Assembly (NCBI GenBank): GCA_002591625.1 | Contig: PCDB01000023.1 | Location: 1 to 7,747, forward strand | DNA length: 7,747 nt | Source: Porticoccaceae bacterium | GTDB lineage: Bacteria > Pseudomonadota > Gammaproteobacteria > Pseudomonadales > Porticoccaceae | Reading direction: 5' to 3' | In this document: in pieces, positions 1 to 6,331 of the stretch | Position numbering within the stretch: the first letter of the stretch is position 1 | Layout of the letters: every line of letters begins with the position of its first letter | The notes under the pieces: model-generated | Seen by the model: the letters and a program-made list of their open reading frames with translations, nothing else | The model's database searches: none | Told to the model about the DNA's origin: nothing | Position numbers and translations under genes: made by a program

Positions 1-73
1 AAGTTGAAAAATTACTACCCATACGCTCAAAGTCGCTGGATTCTACACTACCCAAACAATATGAACTATCCAT
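1..73 (-). CDS. Possible 5' end of a divergent gene (partial, weak)
   Basis: Reading leftward from an ATG at 73, 24 codons stay open to the window edge (N-terminus MDSSYCLGSVESSDFERMGS). An in-frame stop lies just upstream of this ATG, at 82-80. A second in-frame ATG is at 22. A divergent gene, often a regulator, is a common arrangement upstream of acyl-CoA dehydrogenase operons, but the peptide is too short to assign to any family and no convincing Shine-Dalgarno precedes the ATG. An open run of 24 codons can easily arise by chance, so this is only a candidate. Confidence 0.25.
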   Translation of the reverse strand, partial: MDSSYCLGSVESSDFERMGSNFST

Positions 74-271
74 TGTTAGTTATTAATTTATAACGGTGTC
101 TTGTGAGTATTAAGCGTTGTCTTTAAAATCTTAACTTTCCCCAAAATATCGAACTGGATCAACCATGTAATAAGTTTGATAAATAAACGCACTACGATAA
201 AACACAAGTCGATACATTAACCAAAACAAGTGTGAGAGAATGCCCTGATATAGCTACCAGAGGCGCTCAAA
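74..271 (+). promoter_or_regulatory. Upstream region of the ACAD operon with a weak promoter candidate
   Basis: No convincing gene is seen in this stretch. A possible sigma70-type promoter is TTGATA (176-181), a 16-nt spacer and TAAAAC (198-203), giving a leader of roughly 60 nt before the ATG at 272. A small inverted repeat GTTAT-N6-ATAAC (79-94) lies just upstream of the putative divergent start at 73 and could be an operator, though its arms are only 5 bp. A good ribosome-binding site, AGAGG at 259-263, sits 8 nt before the ATG and supports that start. The promoter is a visual match only. Confidence 0.3.
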
Positions 272-1489
272 ATGACGAATACTTTTGAATATGAGGAACT
301 GCACCTCACTGAATTCCGGAAAGAGATCAGCGCATGGCTGCAGGCAAATAAACCAAAAGATCCTGGTTTTCTGCTGCCGCAAACTTTTCTCGAGATAGGT
401 TCCGAAGAGGTCCTAGATTTTCTGCGCGAATGGCAGTTTAAGGTATGGTCCGCAGGATATCTTGGTATGGCATGGCCCGCGGAGTATGGCGGAGGCGGAC
501 TTCCAATCGCATATCAGCAAATTGCCGACGAAGAAATGAAACGGTTAAGGGTCCCCATACTTTTTAATGTAATTGGATTGGGTTGGGCAGGACCGCTTAT
601 TATCAATATTGGCAGCGATTATGAAAAGAATGCCTACCTTAAAAATATATTGAGTGCGGAGGATATCTGGTGCCAAGGATTTTCCGAGCCAAATCATGGC
701 TCAGACCTAGGCAGCATCCAGACACAAGCACGTAAAGAAGGTGATGAATATGTAATTAATGGAAACAAGATCTGGACCACACTTGGCAACTTTGCAAAAT
801 ACATGATTTTACTCGCTCGCACTGAGGATAAGACCAAACGTCGATATGATGGCTTATCTTTTTTTCTGGCACCTATGAACGTAGACGGAGTATTAACTAA
901 ACCGATCAAAAAATTGACCGGCGAATATGGTTTTACAGAGACATTTTTTGATGATGCGCGGATACCTGCAAGCAGTCTGATGGGAGAAGAGGGATGGGGT
1001 TGGCGTATAGCCATGCTGACTCTCCAATATGAACGGGGCGCAGAGTCTGGAGCAGCCGGCGGTCCCGCTATGACGCCAATATATATGGATGACCTGGTAT
1101 CCATGTCGCGTAAAGTAATGCGTGAAAATCAGCCGCTGATCAAAGATGCAATTACTCGTGACGAACTAGTAAAGCTCATGATCGAAGAGAGAGCAATATT
1201 GCTAGGAGAGAAGAGAACAAAAATTACTAAACTCTGTTCAGATTACCCCAGATCGCTTTCTATATCGCACAAACTGCGCAGCAGCGAATTCTTTAGACGG
1301 ATGAGACAGTATGCCATAAGCCTTCAGGGAGCCAAGGGAGGACTCTATGTCGGGGACAATGAGGCTATAGACGGTGGGTTCTGGCAACGAGCTTACCTCA
1401 ACAATTTTGGCATCACGATAGGCGGAGGAACTAGTCAAATTCAGGCAAATATAGTCGCAGAACATGTCCTTGGACTTCCAAAAGATTGA
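272..1489 (+). CDS. Acyl-CoA dehydrogenase, alpha-like subunit of a heteromeric pair
   Basis: A flavin-dependent dehydrogenase (405 aa, normal ACAD length) expected to introduce the alpha,beta double bond into an acyl-CoA in the cytoplasm. The order is an N-terminal helical domain (about 1-130), a beta-barrel middle domain with the signature GFSEPNHGSD (136-145), and a C-terminal helical domain ending in GGGTSQIQANIVAEHVLGLP (384-403). The usual C-terminal Glu before GTS (MCAD Glu376 position) is Gly385 here, but helix G carries Glu254 in LQYERG, the place where isovaleryl-CoA dehydrogenase keeps its base. The C-terminal RxxFG FAD-binding motif is absent; the next gene has it. Together this resembles the alpha subunits of alpha2beta2 ACADs such as mycobacterial FadE26-FadE27. 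His142 in EPNHGSD is unusual, since Ala is common there. The ATG start has a strong AGAGG. Substrate unknown; family certain, heteromeric role inferred. Confidence 0.93.
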   Translation: MTNTFEYEELHLTEFRKEISAWLQANKPKDPGFLLPQTFLEIGSEEVLDFLREWQFKVWSAGYLGMAWPAEYGGGGLPIAYQQIADEEMKRLRVPILFNVIGLGWAGPLIINIGSDYEKNAYLKNILSAEDIWCQGFSEPNHGSDLGSIQTQARKEGDEYVINGNKIWTTLGNFAKYMILLARTEDKTKRRYDGLSFFLAPMNVDGVLTKPIKKLTGEYGFTETFFDDARIPASSLMGEEGWGWRIAMLTLQYERGAESGAAGGPAMTPIYMDDLVSMSRKVMRENQPLIKDAITRDELVKLMIEERAILLGEKRTKITKLCSDYPRSLSISHKLRSSEFFRRMRQYAISLQGAKGGLYVGDNEAIDGGFWQRAYLNNFGITIGGGTSQIQANIVAEHVLGLPKD

Positions 1490-2652
1490 ATAACGACTCT
1501 CAGACGAAGGTATTACCAGCAGTGGGAAAAATAAACTTGGAACTTGAATTTACCGAGGAGCAATCCATGATCATGGAAGCTTCTAGGGAATTTTGTAGAA
1601 AAAACTCAGATACTTCAACAGTAAGAAGTCTCATCCCCTCCAATTTGGGGTTCGACAAGGATGTTTGGGCAAAAATGGTTGACTTAGGCTGGACCGGAAT
1701 CACCATACCCGAAAAATTCGGAGGTTCTGGTCTTGGAATAGGTGCGTTAGTTCCAGTTGTTGAAAGCATGGGACGTTATCTTTTGACAGCGCCTGTGATA
1801 ACTTCAGCAATTGCAACACAAGCAATTTTGCTATGCGGCACACAAGAGTTTAAAACTGATTGGCTCCCTCGTCTTGCAGATGGAAGTATCGGAACACTTG
1901 CCTATTTAGAGAACGAGGATATAGCGTCAGATGCAACACTGATCGCAGCTAGTAGAGATTCTAAAGTCGAACTTCAGGGACGAAAAATTTTAGTGGCGGA
2001 TGCAGAGGCGGCTGATTTTTTTCTAGTGTCAGCGTTATTTAATGATGAGCCAGTTCTGGTGCTTGTAGAATCGGATCAACTCTCACCAGACTCAATATTG
2101 AATAAAACCCTCATCGATGAAACACATAGAGCAGCTGATATTGACTTCAGTGGAGTGGTGGTCGATCCACAAGCCGTGTTGAGCGCAACCCACAAATCGA
2201 TCAAGGACCTGAGGCTTCTGGGAGCCCTGCTCTATGCAGCAGAATCCACTGGCGCCTGTGCCGCCGCTTTGGATGCAATTGTCAGTTACTTAACAACAAG
2301 AACCCAGTTTGGACGGCTAATAGGTTCATACCAGGCACTCAAGCATCCGACCACCGATATTTTGATACAAATGGATTCCGCCAAATCACTCGTTTATCAT
2401 GCTGCCACTTTGGCAACTAACTCTAATTTTTGCACTCATACCGAGATTGCTTGCAGAATGGCCAAAGTGCAAGCCAATGACGCGCTACTCTTTGCGGGTG
2501 ACCGAGCCGTTCAATTCCACGGTGGAATGGGTTTCACTTATGCCTGCGATGCTCAATTGTATATTCGACGAGCCCAGTGGGCACAGCATCAATTCGGCGA
2601 TTCTCAACACCATCGTCTCCATCTGGCGCCGCTATTAATTGAAGATAAGTGA
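1486..2652 (+). CDS. Acyl-CoA dehydrogenase, beta-like subunit (FAD-binding partner)
   Basis: Second ACAD of the pair (388 aa from the TTG at 1486). N-terminal domain motifs are FTEEQ (22-26) and LGWTGITIPEKFGGSGLG (67-84). The middle domain is degenerate: the expected (S/T)EPxxGSD signature is replaced around LAYLENEDIASDA (138-150). The C-terminal domain is well kept, with RTQFGRLIGSYQALKH (272-287), which binds the FAD adenine/pyrophosphate in this family, and QFHGGMGFTYACDAQLYIRR (343-362). The commonly seen TWE before HD is TYA here, and no Glu sits at the C-terminal catalytic position. A non-catalytic beta subunit completing the FAD site of the upstream gene product is the best reading. 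The start is uncertain. TTG 1486 overlaps the previous stop as TTGA but has a weak ribosome-binding site. GTG 1522 and TTG 1537 (with GGGA at 1524-1527, giving an N-terminus near LELEFTEEQ) are alternatives. Confidence 0.9.
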   Translation: MNNDSQTKVLPAVGKINLELEFTEEQSMIMEASREFCRKNSDTSTVRSLIPSNLGFDKDVWAKMVDLGWTGITIPEKFGGSGLGIGALVPVVESMGRYLLTAPVITSAIATQAILLCGTQEFKTDWLPRLADGSIGTLAYLENEDIASDATLIAASRDSKVELQGRKILVADAEAADFFLVSALFNDEPVLVLVESDQLSPDSILNKTLIDETHRAADIDFSGVVVDPQAVLSATHKSIKDLRLLGALLYAAESTGACAAALDAIVSYLTTRTQFGRLIGSYQALKHPTTDILIQMDSAKSLVYHAATLATNSNFCTHTEIACRMAKVQANDALLFAGDRAVQFHGGMGFTYACDAQLYIRRAQWAQHQFGDSQHHRLHLAPLLIEDK

Positions 2653-2704
2653 TCCATGTGTCTGCATATGACTTCTAGTAACTTGGTAAATCTCTGTTTT
2701 TAGC

Positions 2705-2724
2705 TTTGCTTGAATATAAGCAAA
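2705..2724. repeat. Perfect 7-6-7 inverted repeat upstream of the esterase-like gene
   Basis: TTTGCTT (2705-2711), a 6-nt centre GAATAT, then AAGCAAA (2718-2724). The centre and right arm include TATAAG (2715-2720), a possible -10 element, so a bound regulator would occlude it. No good -35 is visible at the proper distance. The stem is AT-rich and lacks a following T-run on the + strand, so a terminator for the ACAD operon is unlikely. An operator is the better guess, without a known family match. Confidence 0.4.
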
Positions 2725-2759
2725 TGACTCGTCTTAGACAATTTACCGCAAAGGTGTCA

Positions 2760-2796
2760 GCTGTTAACCTCTCGAATCAAGATCGGAGTTAACAGC
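2760..2796 (+). promoter_or_regulatory. 9-bp inverted repeat enclosing the ribosome-binding site of the esterase-like gene
   Basis: GCTGTTAAC (2760-2768) and GTTAACAGC (2788-2796) are perfect inverted arms separated by 19 nt. The Shine-Dalgarno GGAG (2785-2788) lies at the end of the loop and touches the 3' arm, and the TTG start (2798) begins one base after that arm. In RNA this could fold as a 9-bp stem that hides the initiation region. In DNA it could be a two-site operator, since each arm contains the palindrome GTTAAC, with starts 25 bp apart. The repeat is seen directly; the regulatory role is inferred. Confidence 0.5.
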
Positions 2797-2797
2797 A

Positions 2798-4696
2798 TTG
2801 AAAAACAATTTATTATTTCTTTTGGCATCAGCAGCCGGAATCTTTTTTTTTCTACTAAGTAATATGATGCAGATTTTAAGCTTTAATGATGAGATGTCGA
2901 CCTCAGGAATCTCAAAAATTGCAGAACCAGCAACCTTGCGGGCTACGGAATTTGGCCCAGTCGTTGGTTCAAGTGACAAGAATCAAACGCATGTTTGGTT
3001 TGGGATTCCCTACGCAAAACCCCCTATTGGACCACTGCGATGGCGAAGCCCCCAGCCGGTCAAAGCATGGTCGACTGAGTTTGAAGCCCTCTCCAGACAA
3101 CCAGAGTGCCTGCATCAGAGGACCCTTATAGGCTTTAAATCAGGCCGAAAAAAAACGATTATTGGAGCAGAGGACTGCCTCTATCTCGACATATGGGCGC
3201 CTCGTTCCGCAGCTGAGAACGCAGCCCAAACTGAAGAGCAGCTTCCAGTCGTGGTTTGGTTAAACGGGGCCGATAATAAAATAGGGGCATCGAGTCATAT
3301 TAGCGGTCATAAATTCTCTGGAGCCCAACAACTTGTTTTCGTATCAGTTAACTATCGTTTAGGGCGACTAGGGTTTTTTTCCCATAGGGCTATAAGAAAT
3401 ACCTCTAAAAACCCGGAGGATAGTTCGGGGAATTACTCACTACTCGATGTAATCCAAGCACTTCAATGGGTACAGAAAAATATAGCCAATTTTGGGGGCG
3501 ATAGCAAAAACATTACTATCATGGGCACTGCTGATGGCGGCAGACACGTGATGGCATTAGTGGCATCGCCGCTAGCAGAGGGCTTGTTTCAAAAAGCAAT
3601 AGTTCAAGGCGGGTCTATCCAATCGACATCAATCAATGAGGCTGAGAATTTTTATGATGACGAGCATATTCCTGGGCGGGTTTCTAGCTCAAATGAGATG
3701 ATTCTTTCACTTATCCTAGATCTGCATATCGCATCGGATAGGAGAGAAGCAAAAGACGACATCAACGCTATGAGTGATGAAAGTATCAGAGCATTTCTCG
3801 AGAGGCAATCAGCAGAATCCATCATAAACATCGACATTGATAATCCAAACAGCTCCGAAGCACTGCTCTCTGAAATTCCGCAACTTATTAGAGATGGTAA
3901 TGTTTTGCCAGAGACTGACTTTTACACGCTTTTTAACGACCCGATCAGCTACAACAACGTACCTATGATAATAGGTTCAAATCTTCATGATGCCAAACCT
4001 TCTATGCTATTCGAACCGGAGTATGTCAGCTGGATGTTGAATCGCCGACCTTTTGTCAAAGACACGGAATTCTTTGATCTTACGTCCGAGATGAGATCAA
4101 ATCTCAAATTTATTTTAGCTGTACACGAACCAGCAAAATTATTATCAAGAAGCCGAATGGATGTTCAGGCACCACCAAATATCTTTGCTTACCGCTTCGA
4201 TTGGTCCGACATTCAACCTAATTTACAAGGAAATTGGAATAAGTTGATCGGAGCAGGAAATTCACTCGAGCTTGATTTTCTGTTTTACCATTTTGATGGG
4301 CAGGAAGGTGTTCCAGACTGGTATAGCAAAGTGAATACGGCAGATCGAAAAGCGCTCTCACAGTCTATGATGGATTATTGGGGTAATTTTATACACGTTG
4401 GGGCGCCCCACCGAGGCCGCTCTGCAACCCTCGCGCAGTGGTCGCCCTGGAAAGAGCAAGCCACAAACACATTAGTCTTAGATAACTCGGTTAGAGGAAA
4501 TATACGCATGGAGAAGACCGGTTATGATGATGAAACATTCAAAGCGGAACTCATATCAATGCTAGGGACATTAAAAACACGTGAAAAATGTTTACTAGCT
4601 ATTACGTCAATAAATAACTTATCGAAAATTAGCACGCCGGTGTCAGATCATCCGGTATGGAATTTGGACTCATCTCTCTGCGACCATCTAAAATAA
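2798..4696 (+). CDS. Type-B carboxylesterase-fold protein with lost catalytic residues (putative pseudoenzyme)
   Basis: 632 aa, longer than the usual 500-560 aa. A hydrophobic N-terminus (about 5-28) looks like a Sec signal or uncleaved anchor with no lipobox, so the body should be extracytoplasmic. Carboxylesterase/cholinesterase scaffold motifs are clear: FGIPYAKPPIGPLRWRSPQP, AEDCLYLDIWAP (Cys127, likely disulfide to Cys104), VNYRLGRLGFF, and GNYSLLD...WVQKNIANFGGD. The active site is not conserved. The nucleophile motif GESAGG is GTADGG (243-248), putting Ala245 at the Ser. The oxyanion motif HGG(G/A) is NGAD (156-159). The His motif GAGHGLEL is GAGNSLEL, with Asn488. Asp398 stands at the Glu position. 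Ester hydrolysis by the normal mechanism is therefore not expected; binding or scaffolding as in neuroligin-type proteins is conceivable. A C-terminal tail (about 595-632) with Cys598 and Cys628 is extra. The TTG start is supported by GGAG 9 nt upstream. The frame is intact throughout, so this is not an ordinary decayed gene. Confidence 0.88.
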   Translation: MKNNLLFLLASAAGIFFFLLSNMMQILSFNDEMSTSGISKIAEPATLRATEFGPVVGSSDKNQTHVWFGIPYAKPPIGPLRWRSPQPVKAWSTEFEALSRQPECLHQRTLIGFKSGRKKTIIGAEDCLYLDIWAPRSAAENAAQTEEQLPVVVWLNGADNKIGASSHISGHKFSGAQQLVFVSVNYRLGRLGFFSHRAIRNTSKNPEDSSGNYSLLDVIQALQWVQKNIANFGGDSKNITIMGTADGGRHVMALVASPLAEGLFQKAIVQGGSIQSTSINEAENFYDDEHIPGRVSSSNEMILSLILDLHIASDRREAKDDINAMSDESIRAFLERQSAESIINIDIDNPNSSEALLSEIPQLIRDGNVLPETDFYTLFNDPISYNNVPMIIGSNLHDAKPSMLFEPEYVSWMLNRRPFVKDTEFFDLTSEMRSNLKFILAVHEPAKLLSRSRMDVQAPPNIFAYRFDWSDIQPNLQGNWNKLIGAGNSLELDFLFYHFDGQEGVPDWYSKVNTADRKALSQSMMDYWGNFIHVGAPHRGRSATLAQWSPWKEQATNTLVLDNSVRGNIRMEKTGYDDETFKAELISMLGTLKTREKCLLAITSINNLSKISTPVSDHPVWNLDSSLCDHLK

Positions 4697-4846
4697 GACC
4701 CCATAGGCTCCTGCACTGTAACGACCTTTCGTCCAAGCGAATTAAATTTAAGCATACATTGCAGTTATGTATATCAGCGCACCTAAACAAAAAAATTAAT
4801 GATTTAGGCCGAAGATTTGTTTGTCGACTGGCCTACTATACAGCAG
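4697..4846. other. Convergent intergenic spacer, no gene seen
   Basis: This 150-bp region separates the tail-to-tail esterase-like and DUF4149-like genes. It holds an imperfectly placed inverted repeat TAGGCC (4805-4810) / GGCCTA (4830-4835) with a 19-nt loop. Read leftward, the stem is followed after about 10 nt by a run of T, so it might be a weak terminator for the membrane-protein operon. No clear terminator is seen for the rightward gene. Confidence 0.35.
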
Positions 4847-4859
4847 CTAGAAAGCTGCT
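4842..4859 (-). terminator. Hairpin over the stop codon of the DUF4149-like gene (possible terminator)
   Basis: AGCAGCT (4842-4848), a 4-nt loop and AGCTGCT (4853-4859) form a perfect 7-bp stem. It covers the last Ala-Ala-Phe codons and the TAG stop (4849-4847) of the leftward gene. No T-run follows directly on either strand, so intrinsic termination is doubtful. It may instead be a 3'-end stabilising hairpin or arise from the GCA-GCT alanine codons. Confidence 0.3.
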
Positions 4860-5230
4860 ATAACTCCGTTGCATACCAGTATTAAGAGTGTTAGTAGAAC
4901 ACTGGCCCGATGCAACCACCTAAATCGGACTTCGTTTCCCTCATCCCGGCTGCTGTTGGTTGCCGGAATCAATAGATACGCCAAAATAGCTAGCATAAAC
5001 GACGCTAGGGGCACCGATATGAGATCGAATTGGTCATTATAAAATACACAGATCGTGTTTATAATGCTCAAACATGCTATCAGCAAAAAAAATAGTGGAA
5101 ATATCTTTCTCAGAAAGACTGAGGCATCTTGACCAGACAGGACACTGAACACAACTGGCGCTATCACAGCCGATTGAAAAATAATTATTCCAATAACACA
5201 ACCACTTAAAATAAAAGATACATTCTCCAT
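4847..5230 (-). CDS. DUF4149-like four-helix membrane protein
   Basis: 127 aa from the ATG at 5230. A TTG at 5266 would add 12 residues but has no ribosome-binding site and lies only 14 bp after the previous stop, so the ATG is preferred. Four hydrophobic segments are visible (about 7-29, 42-63, 68-89, 107-126). Features matching DUF4149 / TMEM205-like proteins are an early IAPVVF, LRKIFPLFF after helix 1, and, before the last helix, IPATNSSRDEG followed by FRWLHRASVLL. The family has no settled biochemical function. It is the last gene of the leftward run after the Bax inhibitor-like and small membrane genes, 50 bp after the preceding stop, so probably cotranscribed. The family assignment is from motif memory and is moderately sure; an integral membrane protein is certain. 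Confidence 0.75.
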   Translation of the reverse strand: MENVSFILSGCVIGIIIFQSAVIAPVVFSVLSGQDASVFLRKIFPLFFLLIACLSIINTICVFYNDQFDLISVPLASFMLAILAYLLIPATNSSRDEGNEVRFRWLHRASVLLTLLILVCNGVIAAF

Positions 5231-5280
5231 AAACAATCCATTTAGTTTGAATAGTGAACGAGACAAAGCCCAGACTAATA

Positions 5281-5487
5281 TTAAAACATCTGGGCTAAGA
5301 GCGCCGTCATAACTCCTAACGCGAGACTAACAAAAAATATTTTCCATAAGGAGAAGCTCCTTCTCGACCAATCGATCCGGTCTTCCCTATCAAATTGCTT
5401 TCTGGACGCTTTGAATCGGCCCAGATAAAAAAAGACCGCGAGCGAAATGAGCGTTAGACCGCCAAAGATTATCGTATTAAGATCCAC
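5281..5487 (-). CDS. Small two-helix membrane protein, function unknown
   Basis: 68 aa. I do not recognise the family. Two hydrophobic helices (about 5-24 and 47-66) flank a strongly charged loop GRFKASRKQFDREDRIDWSR, rich in Arg/Lys, which by the positive-inside rule should be cytoplasmic with both termini outside. The start is GTG at 5487, sharing one base with the TAG stop of the upstream Bax inhibitor-like gene (read as TAGTG), which suggests translational coupling. No good Shine-Dalgarno is seen, consistent with reinitiation. Its place between two membrane-protein genes in a tight operon suggests a partner or accessory subunit. No cysteines are present. Confidence 0.7.
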   Translation of the reverse strand: MDLNTIIFGGLTLISLAVFFYLGRFKASRKQFDREDRIDWSRRSFSLWKIFFVSLALGVMTALLAQMF

Positions 5488-6281
5488 TAGCGGCTTCTAA
5501 GTTTCATTAACAATCGCAGAATCTCCAAGTAGAGCCAGATAAGAGTTACCATCAAGGAAAAAGCACCGAACCACTCCATATATTTTGGCGCATTGTATTC
5601 GGCCCCCTGCTCAATGAAATCAAAATCGAGTACAAGATTTAAAGCAGCTATTGCAACCACAAATAAACTAAATCCTATGCCGAAAAGTCCATTCGAGTGA
5701 ATAAAACCAATTCCTGAGCCAAAAAAGCTCATCACAAAACTGACTAAATAGAGCACCCCTATGCCCATGGTGGCCGAGACCACCATAAGTCTAAAATTTT
5801 CAGTGGGTTTTACAATGCCGGTCTTATAACAAAATAAGAGCGAAGCGAGCGTTCCAAACGTGAGTCCAATCGCTTGGATAACAATACCCGGGTATTGAGC
5901 CTCTGCTATCGCTGAAATACCCCCCATAGCAAGGCCTTGACCCAAGGCATATATTGGCGCCGTAATTCCTGACCAATGTTTCTTAAATATCGTTATCAGC
6001 GCCATTACAAATCCGACTATACCACCGACGATCATAAAAGGTGCAGCAGCTCCCGGGTTCCCGGTACTAAAAAATAGGTTCCAAGGTAATGATGCCGACA
6101 CCAATACCAGTAGCAGCAGGATACCAGTCTTATTCACGGTACCCTCTAAGGTCATAAATTGATTGTCTATGTCTACGGATACCTTCCTGAGGTCTGCCGG
6201 AGCTTCTTCTCTAAAGGTGGCATCACTCATAGCTGGATTTCCAGAACGACCAAACATCTCTAAGGCGCGATGGTTTGACAT
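5487..6281 (-). CDS. Bax inhibitor-1/YccA-like seven-helix membrane protein
   Basis: 264 aa from the ATG at 6281, preceded by a good AGAGGA. A TTG at 6287 would be only 2 nt from that site and is rejected. After a polar N-terminus of about 50 residues come seven membrane segments (about 52-71, 80-99, 107-127, 131-152, 167-190, 200-221, 234-259). Matches to the bacterial Bax inhibitor-1-like group with a longer N-terminus (PF12811-type) are MTLEGTVNKTGILLLL (43-58), APIYALGQGLAMGGISA (108-124) and LDFDFIEQGAEYNAPKYMEW (218-237), whose acidic residues correspond in position to the di-aspartate pH/calcium site of the wider family. Members are inner-membrane proteins linked to ion (calcium) leak or stress in some species, but the role here is unknown. 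First gene of a leftward three-gene operon with its own TATAAT promoter. Confidence 0.9.
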   Translation of the reverse strand: MSNHRALEMFGRSGNPAMSDATFREEAPADLRKVSVDIDNQFMTLEGTVNKTGILLLLVLVSASLPWNLFFSTGNPGAAAPFMIVGGIVGFVMALITIFKKHWSGITAPIYALGQGLAMGGISAIAEAQYPGIVIQAIGLTFGTLASLLFCYKTGIVKPTENFRLMVVSATMGIGVLYLVSFVMSFFGSGIGFIHSNGLFGIGFSLFVVAIAALNLVLDFDFIEQGAEYNAPKYMEWFGAFSLMVTLIWLYLEILRLLMKLRSR

Positions 6282-6331
6282 AAGCAAATTCCTCTTAATT
6301 TAGTTTTTCAGTCGAAACAGTGGGTCGTCCT

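Noticed and set aside
694..1104. Leftward open frame of 136 codons opposite the first ACAD
   Set aside because: Lies wholly antisense to a gene with clear family motifs; its translation has no recognisable domain and is typical shadow coding.
1238..1769. Further leftward open frames opposite the ACAD pair (1238-1465 and 1500-1769)
   Set aside because: Antisense shadows of well-supported genes, no motifs and no ribosome-binding evidence.
2399..2638. Rightward open frame in another phase inside the second ACAD
   Set aside because: Overlaps the strongly conserved C-terminal FAD-binding region in the correct phase; out-of-frame shadow.
2705..2724. Intrinsic terminator after the ACAD operon
   Set aside because: The stem is AT-rich and is not followed by a T-run on the transcribed strand.
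2798..4696. Calling the esterase-like gene a pseudogene by frameshift or stop
   Set aside because: The frame is continuous for 632 codons with scaffold motifs in order; only active-site residues are altered, so a decayed gene is less likely than a pseudoenzyme.
4657..4863. Rightward 68-codon frame crossing the end of the esterase-like gene
   Set aside because: No family features, no good ribosome-binding site, overlaps two supported genes; considered as a small protein but not supported.
5231..5266. TTG start at 5266 for the DUF4149-like gene
   Set aside because: No Shine-Dalgarno before it; the ATG at 5230 gives an N-terminus fitting the first membrane helix.
6282..6287. TTG start at 6287 for the Bax inhibitor-like gene
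   Set aside because: The AGAGGA site would be only 2 nt away; the ATG at 6281 is at proper distance.
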